The notes below the pieces were generated by a model. It was not told where the DNA came from and made no database searches. It saw only the letters and a list, made by a program, of their open reading frames with translations. A stretch of DNA of 64,000 nucleotides, taken from the NCBI GenBank assembly GCA_019636675.1, contig JAHBXC010000002.1, positions 186,001 through 250,000 on the forward strand, in the 5' to 3' direction. A program made the translations under genes and the position numbers. Shown here in pieces: positions 33,577-41,847 of this stretch (position 1 is the first letter of the stretch; each line of letters starts with the position of its first letter). The DNA is from Phycisphaeraceae bacterium (GTDB lineage Bacteria > Planctomycetota > Phycisphaerae > Phycisphaerales > UBA1924).

Positions 33577-34496
33577 GCGCGGGCTCCCGTGGTGGTGGTT
33601 TCGCGGATCGTCGCGCCAGCGCCCCGGAACGGAAGGGCGGCCTGGGCGCGCTCGATCGCGAAATCAACGACGCGGGCTGGGATGTCGACGCCGGTGGGCG
33701 CGACGGAGTTGCGGAACTCCATGGTGGAGTTCACCTCATTCACGAGCAGCCCGCGCTCGGGGTGCTCGAGCAGATCGATCGCGACGAGCGCAGGGCGTCC
33801 GTCGCTGACGGCGTGCGCGGCGCGCACGCACAGGTCGTTCATTTCCGGTGTTACCTGGAACGCCGCGGTGGTGGCGCCGCGCGCGGTGTTGGTGATCCAG
33901 TGCGGGCTGTTGCGCACGATCGCGCAGATGGTCGCGTCGCCCACGACGAAGGCGCGGATGTCGCGCCCGGGCTTGTCGACGAACTCCTGGAGGTAGAGCA
34001 CGCCGTGCTGCACGCCCCCGAGGGTGGTCTTGTGCTCGATGACCGCCTCGAGGGCGTCGCGATCGTTCAGACGCGCGATGAGGCGCCCCCACGAGCCGAC
34101 GGTCGGCTTGAGCACGACCGGGTATCCCAGTTCCTCGGCGGCGGCGATCGCGCCCTCGGGGCTGAACGCTGCGACGGCGCGTGGCTGGGGCACGCCGGCG
34201 CTGCGCAGCGCGAGGGTGGTGCGCAGCTTGTCGCCGCAGACCTCGACGACATGGGGCGTGTTCACGCAGATCGCGCCCTGGGATTCGAGCGCGTGGAGGA
34301 TCGCGAGCGCCTTGGTGTGGCTGAGGCAGCGATCGAGGACGACCTCGCCCGGCTCGACGAGCGTGCGCCCGTTGGTGAGGTCGACGATCGCCTCGTCGGC
34401 GTGGATCAGGTTGACCGCGACGCTGCGGCGTTCGAGCTCGTCGAGGAGCATGCGCTCTTCGACTCGGATCCGGGAATGGAGGACGCTGACGCGCAT
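33573..34496 (-). CDS. lysX: Aminoadipate/glutamate-LysW ligase
   Basis: This 307-residue ATP-grasp protein of the RimK/LysX group should join the alpha-amino group of aminoadipate (or glutamate) to the C-terminal Glu of LysW. Motifs include VSVLHSRIRVEERMLLDEL at the start, DKLRTTLALRSAGVPQPRA, YPVVLKPTVGSWGRLIARL (ATP-grasp lysine), LYLQEFVDKPGRDIRAFVVG, and the metal site LLVNEVNSTMEFRNSVAPTGVDI. It follows lysW after 49 bp and overlaps lysY by 4 bp. Confidence 0.87.
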   Translation of the reverse strand: MRVSVLHSRIRVEERMLLDELERRSVAVNLIHADEAIVDLTNGRTLVEPGEVVLDRCLSHTKALAILHALESQGAICVNTPHVVEVCGDKLRTTLALRSAGVPQPRAVAAFSPEGAIAAAEELGYPVVLKPTVGSWGRLIARLNDRDALEAVIEHKTTLGGVQHGVLYLQEFVDKPGRDIRAFVVGDATICAIVRNSPHWITNTARGATTAAFQVTPEMNDLCVRAAHAVSDGRPALVAIDLLEHPERGLLVNEVNSTMEFRNSVAPTGVDIPARVVDFAIERAQAALPFRGAGATIRETTTTGARA

Positions 34497-34545
34497 CTGG
34501 TGAGTTCCGTGGGAGTGCGTGAGGGAGTGCTGGACGCGGCGATGC

Positions 34546-34737
34546 TTACTCGCCCCAGTCTTCCTCGACCTCGGGGGCCAGCTCGACGGTGATGGGGTCG
34601 AGCCCCGTGACCTCGAGGTCGGCGGAGCAGGACGAGCAGCGGACGACCTCGTGGCGCCGGGGCTCGCGCTGGAAGCGAACCTCGGCGGCGCACTCGGGGC
34701 ACGCGCAGGTCAGGGCGATCGTGGTGGTCTGTGACAT
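34546..34737 (-). CDS. lysW: LysW amino-group carrier protein
   Basis: This 63-residue acidic protein has the zinc-ribbon cysteines Cys13-Pro-Glu-Cys16 and Cys34-Ser-Ser-Cys37 and the diagnostic C-terminus EDWGE, whose terminal Glu is the attachment site for the intermediates. It begins with a weak AAGGAT ribosome site and is the first gene of lysW-lysX-lysY-lysZ-lysK. The carrier pathway is known from Thermus, Deinococcus and archaea. No lysJ aminotransferase or homocitrate genes are seen in the window. Confidence 0.92.
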   Translation of the reverse strand: MSQTTTIALTCACPECAAEVRFQREPRRHEVVRCSSCSADLEVTGLDPITVELAPEVEEDWGE

Positions 34738-34780
34738 GGGTCGGATCCTTTCAGAAACGGTGGGGATTTGTGTGGGTGCG

Positions 34781-34819
34781 GAAAAACAACAAGGCCCGCT
34801 GGAAGGACTCCGGCGGGCC
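34781..34819 (-). terminator. Rho-independent terminator upstream of lysW
   Basis: On the minus strand GGCCCGCCGG pairs with CCAGCGGGCC (one G-T pair) and is followed by TTGTTGTTTTT. It ends the short transcript coming from 35000 before the lys operon. Confidence 0.7.
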
Positions 34820-34853
34820 AGACGGTTGCTGGTCTGGGGGGGTTGATCGCTGC

Positions 34854-34976
34854 TTACGCGCGATCGGCGCCGGGTGCCTTCAAGGGGGCTTTTTTGCCTT
34901 TGCCGAGTTTCTGCGCAGCGTTCACGGCCGCGTTGGCGGCGTTCGCGAGGGTCGTGCTGAGCGAAAGGGTGGTCAT
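34854..34976 (-). CDS. Small Ala/Lys-rich peptide, or a small RNA unit
   Basis: An open frame of 40 residues starts at ATG 34976 (MTTLSLSTTLANAANAAVNA, then a Lys-rich tail) and ends with TAA. It has no recognisable homologue in my knowledge and lacks a clear ribosome site. The unit has its own promoter (35002-35029) and intrinsic terminator (34781-34819), so a transcript of about 210 nt is expected. The Ala-rich helix with a basic end could bind nucleic acid or membrane. It might equally be a small regulatory RNA. An in-frame ATG further upstream lies inside the promoter and is unlikely. Confidence 0.4.
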   Translation of the reverse strand: MTTLSLSTTLANAANAAVNAAQKLGKGKKAPLKAPGADRA

Positions 34977-35001
34977 GGCAAAGCGTTTCCGGCTGCTGAC
35001 G

Positions 35002-35029
35002 ATGATTCTCATCGGACCGGGAGAGTCAA
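35002..35029 (-). promoter_or_regulatory. Sigma-70-like promoter of the small unit
   Basis: On the minus strand TTGACT (35029-35024) and AATCAT (35007-35002) are separated by 16 bp, placing the transcript start just upstream of ATG 34976. Confidence 0.45.
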
Positions 35030-35066
35030 GTTCTGAAGCCAAACAATCACAAACACCGCGGGCGGA

Positions 35067-35390
35067 TCAGTCCCGGTCGACGCGGACATACTTCATGTTG
35101 AGCCCGCCCTGAATGGCGTCGCCCTCCCTGGTGAGTACCTGCGATCCTCCGGGGCCTTTCAGGATGACCCGCTTGCCGTCGACTTCGTACTCGGCGGCGA
35201 ACACGGTGCCCACGACGGTGGTGACGTAGACGCGCCGGCCCTTGAACTCGAGGGCGCCCAGCCCGCTGACCTCTCGGTACTCGCCCGAAAGGCCGCCGCC
35301 GCGACCGGCGAAGGTCCACCCTGCGATGAGCAGCGAAGCCACGGTCGCGAGGAGGCCCCACCCGGCGCGGCGGCGGTTGGGAATGGGCAT
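35067..35390 (-). CDS. Hypothetical membrane-anchored or exported protein
   Basis: This 107-residue protein has a hydrophobic N-terminal segment (GWGLLATVASLLIAGWTFA, about residues 10-28) after a basic start, so it is anchored or exported. The remainder is a small beta-rich region (GEYREVSGLGALEFKGRRVY and GKRVILKGPGGSQVLT) ending in NMKYVRVDRD. No named family is recognised. It is divergent from the sigma-factor gene, 110 bp away, and may be co-regulated with it. The gap 34977-35066 on its other side holds the small unit's promoter. Confidence 0.5.
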   Translation of the reverse strand: MPIPNRRRAGWGLLATVASLLIAGWTFAGRGGGLSGEYREVSGLGALEFKGRRVYVTTVVGTVFAAEYEVDGKRVILKGPGGSQVLTREGDAIQGGLNMKYVRVDRD

Positions 35391-35434
35391 TCTGGTGGTT
35401 TCCTTGGGGCGTCTTGGCCGGGAAGGCGGTCAAC

Positions 35435-35447
35435 TGGTACATTCCGT
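35435..35447 (+). promoter_or_regulatory. Extended -10-like 13-mer upstream of the sigma-factor gene
   Basis: TGGTACATTCCGT is identical to 9287-9299. It offers TGnTACATT, an extended -10 box, 54 bp before ATG 35501. A loose TTGGCC lies 19 bp upstream as a possible -35. Confidence 0.4.
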
Positions 35448-35500
35448 CCGGACCTATGCGGATTCCCTGCGCCGGTCCGCAGCCCGTACGCCCCCACACG

Positions 35501-36076
35501 ATGAAATCACCTTCGAGCAGCCCAAACGACGACGCCGGGGTGATCACGGACACGATGTACTCCGAGCTGCGCCGGATCGCGCACCGGGTCTTCGCGTCCG
35601 AGCGGAGAGACCACACCCTTCAGCCCACGGCGGTCGTGAACGAGGCCTGTATCCGCCTGCTGTCGGGCGGCCTGCCGGAGCTGCCTCGCGCGCAGCAGCT
35701 CGCGATCGGCGCGAGGGTTCTCAGGCAGGTGCTCATCGACCACGCGCGAGCGCGCAACGCGGATAAGCGCGGCGGGGGGGGCGCCGGGGGCGCCGGGGGC
35801 GCAGGCGCGATCCGTCTCGATCTCGATCGTGACATCCTCGCGCACGACGCAGAGCAGATCGAGTTCGGCGCGATCACCGAGGCGATGGACCGGCTCCGCG
35901 CGCTGAGCGAGCGCCAGGCGGAAGTCGTCACGCTCCGGCTTTTCGCCGGGATGACCATGGAGCAGATCGCGTCGGTGCTCGATGTCTCGAAGCGAACCGT
36001 CGAGTCTGACTGGGCGGTGGCCCGCGCGTGGCTGCGGCGTGAGCTGTCCGCTTCGCTGGGGGAGTCCTCGGAGTGA
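35501..36076 (+). CDS. ECF-type RNA polymerase sigma factor (planctomycete-expanded group)
   Basis: This 191-residue protein has a sigma region 2-like start (YSELRRIAHRVFASERRDHTLQPTAVVNEACIRLL, the typical phrase of the TIGR02999 group with the TLQPTA motif), a Gly/Ala-rich linker (about residues 85-105), and a sigma region 4 helix-turn-helix (RQAEVVTLRLFAGMTMEQIASVLDVSKRTVESDWAVARAWLRREL). It should recruit RNA polymerase to particular promoters. It overlaps the following kinase gene by GTGA, so the kinase may control its activity, as reported for other planctomycete ECF/kinase pairs. No anti-sigma gene is visible. ATG 35501 has no good ribosome site. Confidence 0.85.
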   Translation: MKSPSSSPNDDAGVITDTMYSELRRIAHRVFASERRDHTLQPTAVVNEACIRLLSGGLPELPRAQQLAIGARVLRQVLIDHARARNADKRGGGGAGGAGGAGAIRLDLDRDILAHDAEQIEFGAITEAMDRLRALSERQAEVVTLRLFAGMTMEQIASVLDVSKRTVESDWAVARAWLRRELSASLGESSE

Positions 36077-38499
36077 GCGAGCGAGACCTGCACGAGCGCG
36101 CTTCGGAGGTCTTTCTCGCGCTGCGCGGGCTCGACGGGCCCGAGCGCGAGCGCCGTCTCGACGAGCTGACATCCGGCGATGCCGCGCTGCGCGCCGAGGC
36201 GGCGTCGCTGCTGGCGCACGATGTCGGAGGCGCAGACGACGCCGACGAGACCGGGACGCCTTCGATGATCGGCCCGTACCGGGTGATCGGGCGCCTGGGT
36301 CGCGGCGGGGGCGGGTATGTGCTGCTCGCGGAGCAGGACGAGCCGGTGCGCCGGCGCGTCGCGATCAAGGTCGCGCCCTACGCGGCGGTCGACCCGGACG
36401 CGGCAGCTCGTTTCGAGTTCGAGCGCCGCGCGCTCGAGCAGACCGAGCACCCCAACATCGCGAGGATCCTCGACGCCGGTCGCACGCCGGAGGGGCTGCC
36501 CTTCATCGTGATGGAGTATGTCGAGGGCGAGCCGATCACCGCCTATTGCGAGCGCATGGCTCTCGGCGTGCGCGAGCGGATCGGCCTGATGCTCGATGTC
36601 GCCGGCGCGGCCCAGCACGCGCACCAGCGCGGCGTGATCCACCGCGACCTCAAGCCCGGCAACATCCTCGTCAGCGGCGCGAGCGGGAAACCCTCGGTGC
36701 GCGTGCTCGATTTCGGGATCGCGAAGGCGATCGCCAGCACAGAGTTGTCCGAGGGTGCGCCGACGTCGGGGCTCCCGATCGGGACGCCGGCCTACATGGC
36801 GCCCGAGCAGACCGGCGGGCGCCCCGTCGACATCCGCGCCGATGTCTACGCGCTGGGCGCGGTGTTGTACGAACTGGTCGCAGGGCGAGCGCCTGTCGAC
36901 ACGGGCGCCGACCCGTGGGAGGCGATGCGTCGCGTTCGCGAGGACACGCCGCCCCCGGCGTCGAGCGAGCGGCGTCACGGCGCGCCGAGGGCGCTGCTCG
37001 CCGACCTCGACTGCGTGCTCGCGAAAGCGCTCGAGAAGAACCCCGATCGGCGCTACCCGACCGCGGCGTCGCTGGCGGAGGACCTGGGGCGCGTGCTGCG
37101 CGGCGAGGCGATCGTCGCGCGAAGGCCGACGCCGGGGTACCGCGCGGCGCGCTTCGTGGGGCGAAACCGTGCGCTGGTCGCGTCGGGCGTTGTCGTCGCT
37201 CTGGCCGCGTCGGTGGGGGTCGCCGGGCTGGCGATCGGCCTGCGCGAAGCGGACGCGCAGCGGCGCGAGGCCACCCTGCAGCGCGACGCCCAGCGCGAGA
37301 TCAACCGCTTTCTGACCGAGGACCTTCTCGCCGCCGCGTCCGCGGACCGCGAGGGGCAGCACGCGACGGCTCTGGACCTGCTGCGCAGCGCGAGCCGCAG
37401 GGTGGAGTCCCGGTTGTCGCAGCGACCCGAGATCGCGGCCGCGATCCATCACACCCTGGGCGGCGCCTACATGGAGCTCGGCGAGTACGACGATGCGCAG
37501 GCGCATTTCGCGCGTGCGCTCGAACTCCGTCGCGCCGCGTCCGGCCCCGACTCGCCGGACACCGTTCGCTCAGAGGTCGCGGTCGCCGGGCTCCTCGGCG
37601 CGCGCCAGATGTACGCCGAGGCCGAGCCGGCGCTCCTGGCGGCGATCGAGCGGGCGCGACTGATCCTCGGGGCCGGCGACCCGGCCCTCTACGCGGCGCT
37701 GAACGATCTGGGCGTCGTGTACGAGTCCCTCGATCGCGCGTCCGCGGCGGTGGGGCTGCTGCGCGAGGCGCTCGAGGGCCGGGCGCGCCTTCTGGGCGCG
37801 CAGGACCCGCTCGTGCTGGTGACGACCAGCAATCTCGCGCAGGCCTACGACCGGGCGGGCGACCCGGAGCGATCGCTGGCGCTCATGCTCGACGCGTTGC
37901 GGATCGCCGAGTCGATGCCCGACGCGCCGAGGATGACGCTGCTCGGGCTCCACAACAACATCGGCGCAACGATGCAGGATCTGCGACGAGAACACGACGC
38001 GGCGCCGCATCTGCGCGTGGCGGCGGATCTCGCGTACGAGTCGCTCGGCGCGGAGCACCCGGCGACGCTCACGATCCGGGGGAACCTGGCCGGGCTGGAG
38101 GCCAAGATCGGCAACCCGCTCCGGGCGGCGGAGCTGTACGAAGAGGTCGTGAAGGTTCAGGCGTCACTGTTCGGGGCCGACGCGCTGAGCACCCTGACCG
38201 CGAGGTACGGGCGATGGAACGCGATGCGTCTCGCAGGTCGCCCGTCCGAGGCCGCCGCCGGCTTTGGGACGCTGCTGGAAGACATGACCCGCGCGCTCGG
38301 CGATCCGCACTGGCTGACCAACCAGACCCGTGTGACGCTGGCGCGTGTGCTGCTCGATTCGGGTCGGGCCGGGGAAGCGATGGTCCACGCCGAGCGCGGG
38401 CTTGAGCACTTTCTTGCGCTCTACGGCCCAGAGCATTCCCGGGCGCAGACCGCGTCGCAGCTCGTCGACGAGATCCGTGTGTCCCTTTCACGACAGTGA
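36073..38499 (+). CDS. Ser/Thr protein kinase with C-terminal TPR repeats
   Basis: This 808-residue protein starts at GTG 36073 and has an N-terminal region of about 60 residues, a kinase domain (IGRLGRGGGGYVLLAE glycine loop, VAIKVAP lysine, HRDLKPGNIL with Asp192, DFGIAK, GTPAYMAPEQ), a transmembrane segment at about residues 370-390 (ALVASGVVVALAASVGVAGLAIGL), and then TPR-like repeats (HHTLGGAYMELGEYDDAQAHFARALEL and several more). The kinase is cytoplasmic and the TPR part probably outside. It overlaps the sigma-factor gene by 4 bp and the next kinase region follows closely, so this is a signalling operon. Confidence 0.88.
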   Translation: MSERDLHERASEVFLALRGLDGPERERRLDELTSGDAALRAEAASLLAHDVGGADDADETGTPSMIGPYRVIGRLGRGGGGYVLLAEQDEPVRRRVAIKVAPYAAVDPDAAARFEFERRALEQTEHPNIARILDAGRTPEGLPFIVMEYVEGEPITAYCERMALGVRERIGLMLDVAGAAQHAHQRGVIHRDLKPGNILVSGASGKPSVRVLDFGIAKAIASTELSEGAPTSGLPIGTPAYMAPEQTGGRPVDIRADVYALGAVLYELVAGRAPVDTGADPWEAMRRVREDTPPPASSERRHGAPRALLADLDCVLAKALEKNPDRRYPTAASLAEDLGRVLRGEAIVARRPTPGYRAARFVGRNRALVASGVVVALAASVGVAGLAIGLREADAQRREATLQRDAQREINRFLTEDLLAAASADREGQHATALDLLRSASRRVESRLSQRPEIAAAIHHTLGGAYMELGEYDDAQAHFARALELRRAASGPDSPDTVRSEVAVAGLLGARQMYAEAEPALLAAIERARLILGAGDPALYAALNDLGVVYESLDRASAAVGLLREALEGRARLLGAQDPLVLVTTSNLAQAYDRAGDPERSLALMLDALRIAESMPDAPRMTLLGLHNNIGATMQDLRREHDAAPHLRVAADLAYESLGAEHPATLTIRGNLAGLEAKIGNPLRAAELYEEVVKVQASLFGADALSTLTARYGRWNAMRLAGRPSEAAAGFGTLLEDMTRALGDPHWLTNQTRVTLARVLLDSGRAGEAMVHAERGLEHFLALYGPEHSRAQTASQLVDEIRVSLSRQ

Positions 38500-38515
38500 T
38501 TGCGCGTTGTATACT
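38487..38515 (+). promoter_or_regulatory. Promoter-like sequence at the start of the CHASE2-kinase gene
   Basis: TTCACG (38487-38492) and TATACT (38510-38515) are 17 bp apart, the second box being a near-consensus -10. It overlaps the end of the preceding kinase gene and argues against the in-frame GTG at 38496 as the only start of the next gene. Confidence 0.4.
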
Positions 38516-38585
38516 GAGCGTGGAGCGCGCGGGCCACCGGAGGCGCCGCGCCCGGCGTGTGCAGCACGGAAAGGCGGTCGAGCGG

Positions 38586-40943
38586 ATGGCTGGCCCCGAC
38601 GAGCGGCGTGAAGGGCGTGATCCGTTGTGGGGGCCGACCAGGTCCCTGCCCGGCGAGTTCGCGCACGAGCAAGACGCCAAGTCAGCGCGTGACGGCGAAA
38701 CGCTCCGCGTCGGCAGCGTGGTCGGGGGGTGCGTGATCCAGTCGCTGATCGCCGAGGGTGGCCAGGGCGTCGTCTATCGCGCTCGCCAGGCCCAGCCCGA
38801 CCGGACGGTGGCGATCAAGACGCTGCGCCCCAGCCGGCTCGACCCGCGTCGCGTCGAGCGGTTCCTCGCCGAGTGCGACCTGCTCTCGAAGAACGCGCAC
38901 CCCAACATCGTCACGCTCCATGTCGTGGGCAGCTACGAGTGCTCTCCCGGTGTCAGCGCCCCATACCTCGTGATGGGGTACGTCGCTTCGGCCCGTTCGA
39001 TCACCGAAGCGGCCCGGGCGTTCGGCTGGACCGAAGAGCAGAAGATCGCGAAGTTCCAGGACGCGTGCCGCGCCGTCGCGTTCCTGCACAAGCGCGGGGT
39101 GCGTCATTTCGATCTGAAGCCGGCGAACATCCTCGTCGACGACGACGGGCTGGTTCGCGTGTCGGACCTCGGGCTCGCGCGGTCGTACTCCGAGCGGCTC
39201 GTCGTGTCGCCCGGTGGCACGCTCTCACACATGAGCCCCGAGCAGTGCCGCGGCGACCCAGAGTCTCTCGACGCGCGCAGCGACATCTATTCGCTGGGCG
39301 TGGTCCTGTACGAACTGCTCAGCGGGCGCCTGCCGATCGACATCCGGTCCGAAGAGGGCGTGCCGCTGAAAACCGAGGACGTGTTCGAGCGGATCTGCAC
39401 GCAGCCCCCGACGCCGCTCGCGCAGCGCGCGCGGGCCATCGATCCTGCGTTGGCGGCGATCGTGATGCGCGCGCTGCAGAAACGCCCCCAGGACCGGTAT
39501 CAGAGCGTCGACGAGATGCTCCAGGCGCTCGAGAACTACCTGGAGGAGAATCGGCGTCGGCGCATCGCGCGCGTGTTCACCGAGAGCCGGCGGCGTGTGC
39601 AGCGCGGCGCGGCGCTCCTCGTGCTCGCCATCCTCGCGACCTTCGCGGCGCTCGGGGTCGGCTGGGTGGCGACCGAACGCACCGGGTATGTGGCGAGGTG
39701 GGAGGCCTTCGTCGCGAGCAACCTCGGCCCGGCGACCCCGGCCGGAGCGCCGTTCTACGCGTCCGTGATCGAGTACGCCGAGACGACCGATCCTGTCGCG
39801 CTCGCCGAAGCGACGGGGGTCGCCGGGGTCACCGCCGAGGTGCGCACCCATCGCGCACTCCACGGCCAGCTCGCGCGCACCCTCGCCAGATCCGGCGCCA
39901 GAGCCGTGGTGTTCGACATCGTCTTCCGCGCGGAATCGGAGTACGACGACGCGCTCGTGTCGGGCATCCAGGCGCTCCGTGACGCCGGCATCGGCGTGGT
40001 CGTCGCGTCGTCCTCGTGGACGATCGATGAAGCGAAGGGAAAGCCGCAGATCAGCGAGAGCATCTGGAAGCACGCCGACTGGGGCTGCTTCGAGGTCCAG
40101 CTGACGATGGACGGGCGTCTGTGGATCCCGCTCGCGGTGGCCCGCGCCGGGCACGAACCGATGCCATCGCTCGCCTTGGCCGCGTACGCGGCGTCCCGGG
40201 CCGAGGGCGCCCGGTTCAGTTTCGGGCTCGATCGCGACCGCCGGGCGCTCGACATCGTGTACTGGCAGCCCGTGTCCGATCGCCCGGGGGGCCGACGCCT
40301 GCTGGCTCGCTCCGACCGGCTCGCGGCAACGGATATCGACTCGTTCGAATCGTGGTCGGGCATTGAGAACCGTGGCATGCTCGAGGGCGACCTCATCGCG
40401 TGGTACAAGCCGGCGATGCTCGAGATGGCGCAGCTGCGCAGCGCGACCCGCCTGTATGACGACGTCATTCGCGCGAGCGAGCAGGACCTGCGGGCCTGGT
40501 TCGCCGACAAGGTCGTGTTCATCGGGAACTTCACGGCTCGCGCCGGCGATATCCACGATGTGAACGGCGAGGACTGGCCGGGCGTCTATTTCCACGCGAT
40601 CACGCTCGAATCCCTGGCGCGCGACATCCGCCCGCGCGTCGCAGACTGGGCCGCCCACGCGATGCTCGGGCTCCCGGTCGCGATCACGGGCGCCGGCGTC
40701 CCGGTTCTCATGCTGCGCCGCCGGTCGGGGCGTGCGGCCCGCGCCGCCGCGATGGGCGTGTTCGTCGCGCTCACGCTGCTGGCGCCGGCGGCGCTCGCGG
40801 CGCTGCTCTACAAGCAGGGCCTTGTTCTGCTGAATCCGCTGACGCTCTGTCTGGGCGTCGCGTTCACCGGGCTCTTCTGGTGGATCGCCTTCCGCTTGTT
40901 CACGCGTTCGCAACCGCACGGCCGCTCAGGAGTGGTGTCATGA
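38586..40943 (+). CDS. Ser/Thr protein kinase with CHASE2 sensor domain
   Basis: This protein of about 785 residues has an N-terminal kinase domain, a transmembrane helix (about 342-362, AALLVLAILATFAALGVGW), a large extracytoplasmic CHASE2 domain (ARTLARSGARAVVFDIVFR, ALRDAGIGVVVASSSW, FADKVVFIGNFTARAGDIHDV), and three C-terminal helices, the usual CHASE2 topology. The kinase loop is HFDLKPANIL (Asp176; HFD instead of HRD) and the metal loop is SDLGLA instead of DFG, so it is a non-RD kinase. ATG 38586 is preferred; a GTG at 38496 overlapping the preceding stop would add 30 basic residues. It overlaps the next gene by ATGA. Confidence 0.85.
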   Translation: MAGPDERREGRDPLWGPTRSLPGEFAHEQDAKSARDGETLRVGSVVGGCVIQSLIAEGGQGVVYRARQAQPDRTVAIKTLRPSRLDPRRVERFLAECDLLSKNAHPNIVTLHVVGSYECSPGVSAPYLVMGYVASARSITEAARAFGWTEEQKIAKFQDACRAVAFLHKRGVRHFDLKPANILVDDDGLVRVSDLGLARSYSERLVVSPGGTLSHMSPEQCRGDPESLDARSDIYSLGVVLYELLSGRLPIDIRSEEGVPLKTEDVFERICTQPPTPLAQRARAIDPALAAIVMRALQKRPQDRYQSVDEMLQALENYLEENRRRRIARVFTESRRRVQRGAALLVLAILATFAALGVGWVATERTGYVARWEAFVASNLGPATPAGAPFYASVIEYAETTDPVALAEATGVAGVTAEVRTHRALHGQLARTLARSGARAVVFDIVFRAESEYDDALVSGIQALRDAGIGVVVASSSWTIDEAKGKPQISESIWKHADWGCFEVQLTMDGRLWIPLAVARAGHEPMPSLALAAYAASRAEGARFSFGLDRDRRALDIVYWQPVSDRPGGRRLLARSDRLAATDIDSFESWSGIENRGMLEGDLIAWYKPAMLEMAQLRSATRLYDDVIRASEQDLRAWFADKVVFIGNFTARAGDIHDVNGEDWPGVYFHAITLESLARDIRPRVADWAAHAMLGLPVAITGAGVPVLMLRRRSGRAARAAAMGVFVALTLLAPAALAALLYKQGLVLLNPLTLCLGVAFTGLFWWIAFRLFTRSQPHGRSGVVS

Positions 40944-41764
40944 ACAGTCCCGTTCAGCGAATTTCCGGCATCGTTCTCGCGATCGGGATCTGCGCCGGGG
41001 TCGGGGCCGATCCCGTCGTCCTCCAGCCCTTCAAGCCGCTCAAGGTCGTTGTGGCCGACTCCAAGCCCGTGACAGCAGATCACGGCTCCGTGGTGATCAC
41101 CGACGCGAGCACGACCAGCGACCAGAGCTCGACCCAGGAGTTCAAGGCCGCGGTCTTCCCGCAGCGTTACCTGGTCACGGGCGACCACGTGCAGTCGAAC
41201 GCGTCCGTCGAGGTGTCGGGCCCGGGAGGTCTCGGGAACCACATCGTGCTCGATCGGGGCATCGTGGTCGCCGAGTTGGGGTATCTGCCCCTCGACATCC
41301 CCGAGCAGGCAGGAAACGCGGGCGACATCGAGCCCGCGAACATCATGATGCTCCGGCGCCCGTACCCCGTGACGACGATTCGCTCGATCGGCGCCGGCGC
41401 CGAGGGATCGATCATCCTCTTCGCGACGACGGTCGGGATCATCACCGCCGTCGATCCCGCGTCGACTTCCAGCGTCGTCGACGTGGTGATGCTGTGCCTC
41501 GACGTCGATGACGTCGCGACCTCCGAGCTTCACGCGATGGAGATCGACGGGTCGGGCCCGACGGTGACGATGACGCTCTCCGGCTCCGAGACCACGACGC
41601 ATTTCATCAGCGTCAGCATCACGACCAGCGCAGCCGGCGTCGTGACGGTGGCGTCGCCCGTGAAGCGGCTCTTCACCGACCACGCCAGGATCGGTGCGCT
41701 GCGTGATTCGCTGAACAAGACCCGCACCGCGAACGGCGCCGACTTCTGGCTGCCGGGGCTCTGA
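40940..41764 (+). CDS. Secreted protein of unknown family, copy 1 (downstream of CHASE2 kinase)
   Basis: This 274-residue protein has an N-terminal signal (MNSPVQRISGIVLAIGICAGVGA) and no recognised domain. It is related to the protein at 41848-42681: both contain GNHIVLDRGIVV / HNHLVLDRGVAV, a block LRRPYPVTTIRSIGAGAEGS / LRRPYPLTTIRSIGAGAEGS, a VVDVVM/DVVMMY strand, and a C-terminal DSLxxxxxxxGxxFWxPGL. It starts at ATG 40940, overlapping the kinase stop, with AGGAG 7 bases upstream. Its place directly behind a CHASE2 kinase suggests an extracytoplasmic partner or ligand of that sensor (inference). Confidence 0.6.
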   Translation: MNSPVQRISGIVLAIGICAGVGADPVVLQPFKPLKVVVADSKPVTADHGSVVITDASTTSDQSSTQEFKAAVFPQRYLVTGDHVQSNASVEVSGPGGLGNHIVLDRGIVVAELGYLPLDIPEQAGNAGDIEPANIMMLRRPYPVTTIRSIGAGAEGSIILFATTVGIITAVDPASTSSVVDVVMLCLDVDDVATSELHAMEIDGSGPTVTMTLSGSETTTHFISVSITTSAAGVVTVASPVKRLFTDHARIGALRDSLNKTRTANGADFWLPGL

Positions 41765-41847
41765 CGCAAAGAACCGAGTGCACGCGAGGTTCTGCCTCGC
41801 CGGCCTCCGGTGCGCGGACCACAACGACACGAATGCAGGAACCGACC

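Noticed and set aside
34854-35042. Longer 62-residue version of the small frame upstream of lysW
   Set aside because: Its start lies upstream of the likely transcript start, and the internal ATG lies inside the -10 box.
38496-38585. GTG 38496 as start of the CHASE2 kinase
   Set aside because: It would overlap the preceding stop, but the added residues are Arg-rich and unlike a kinase N-terminus, and a promoter-like element overlaps it. Still possible.
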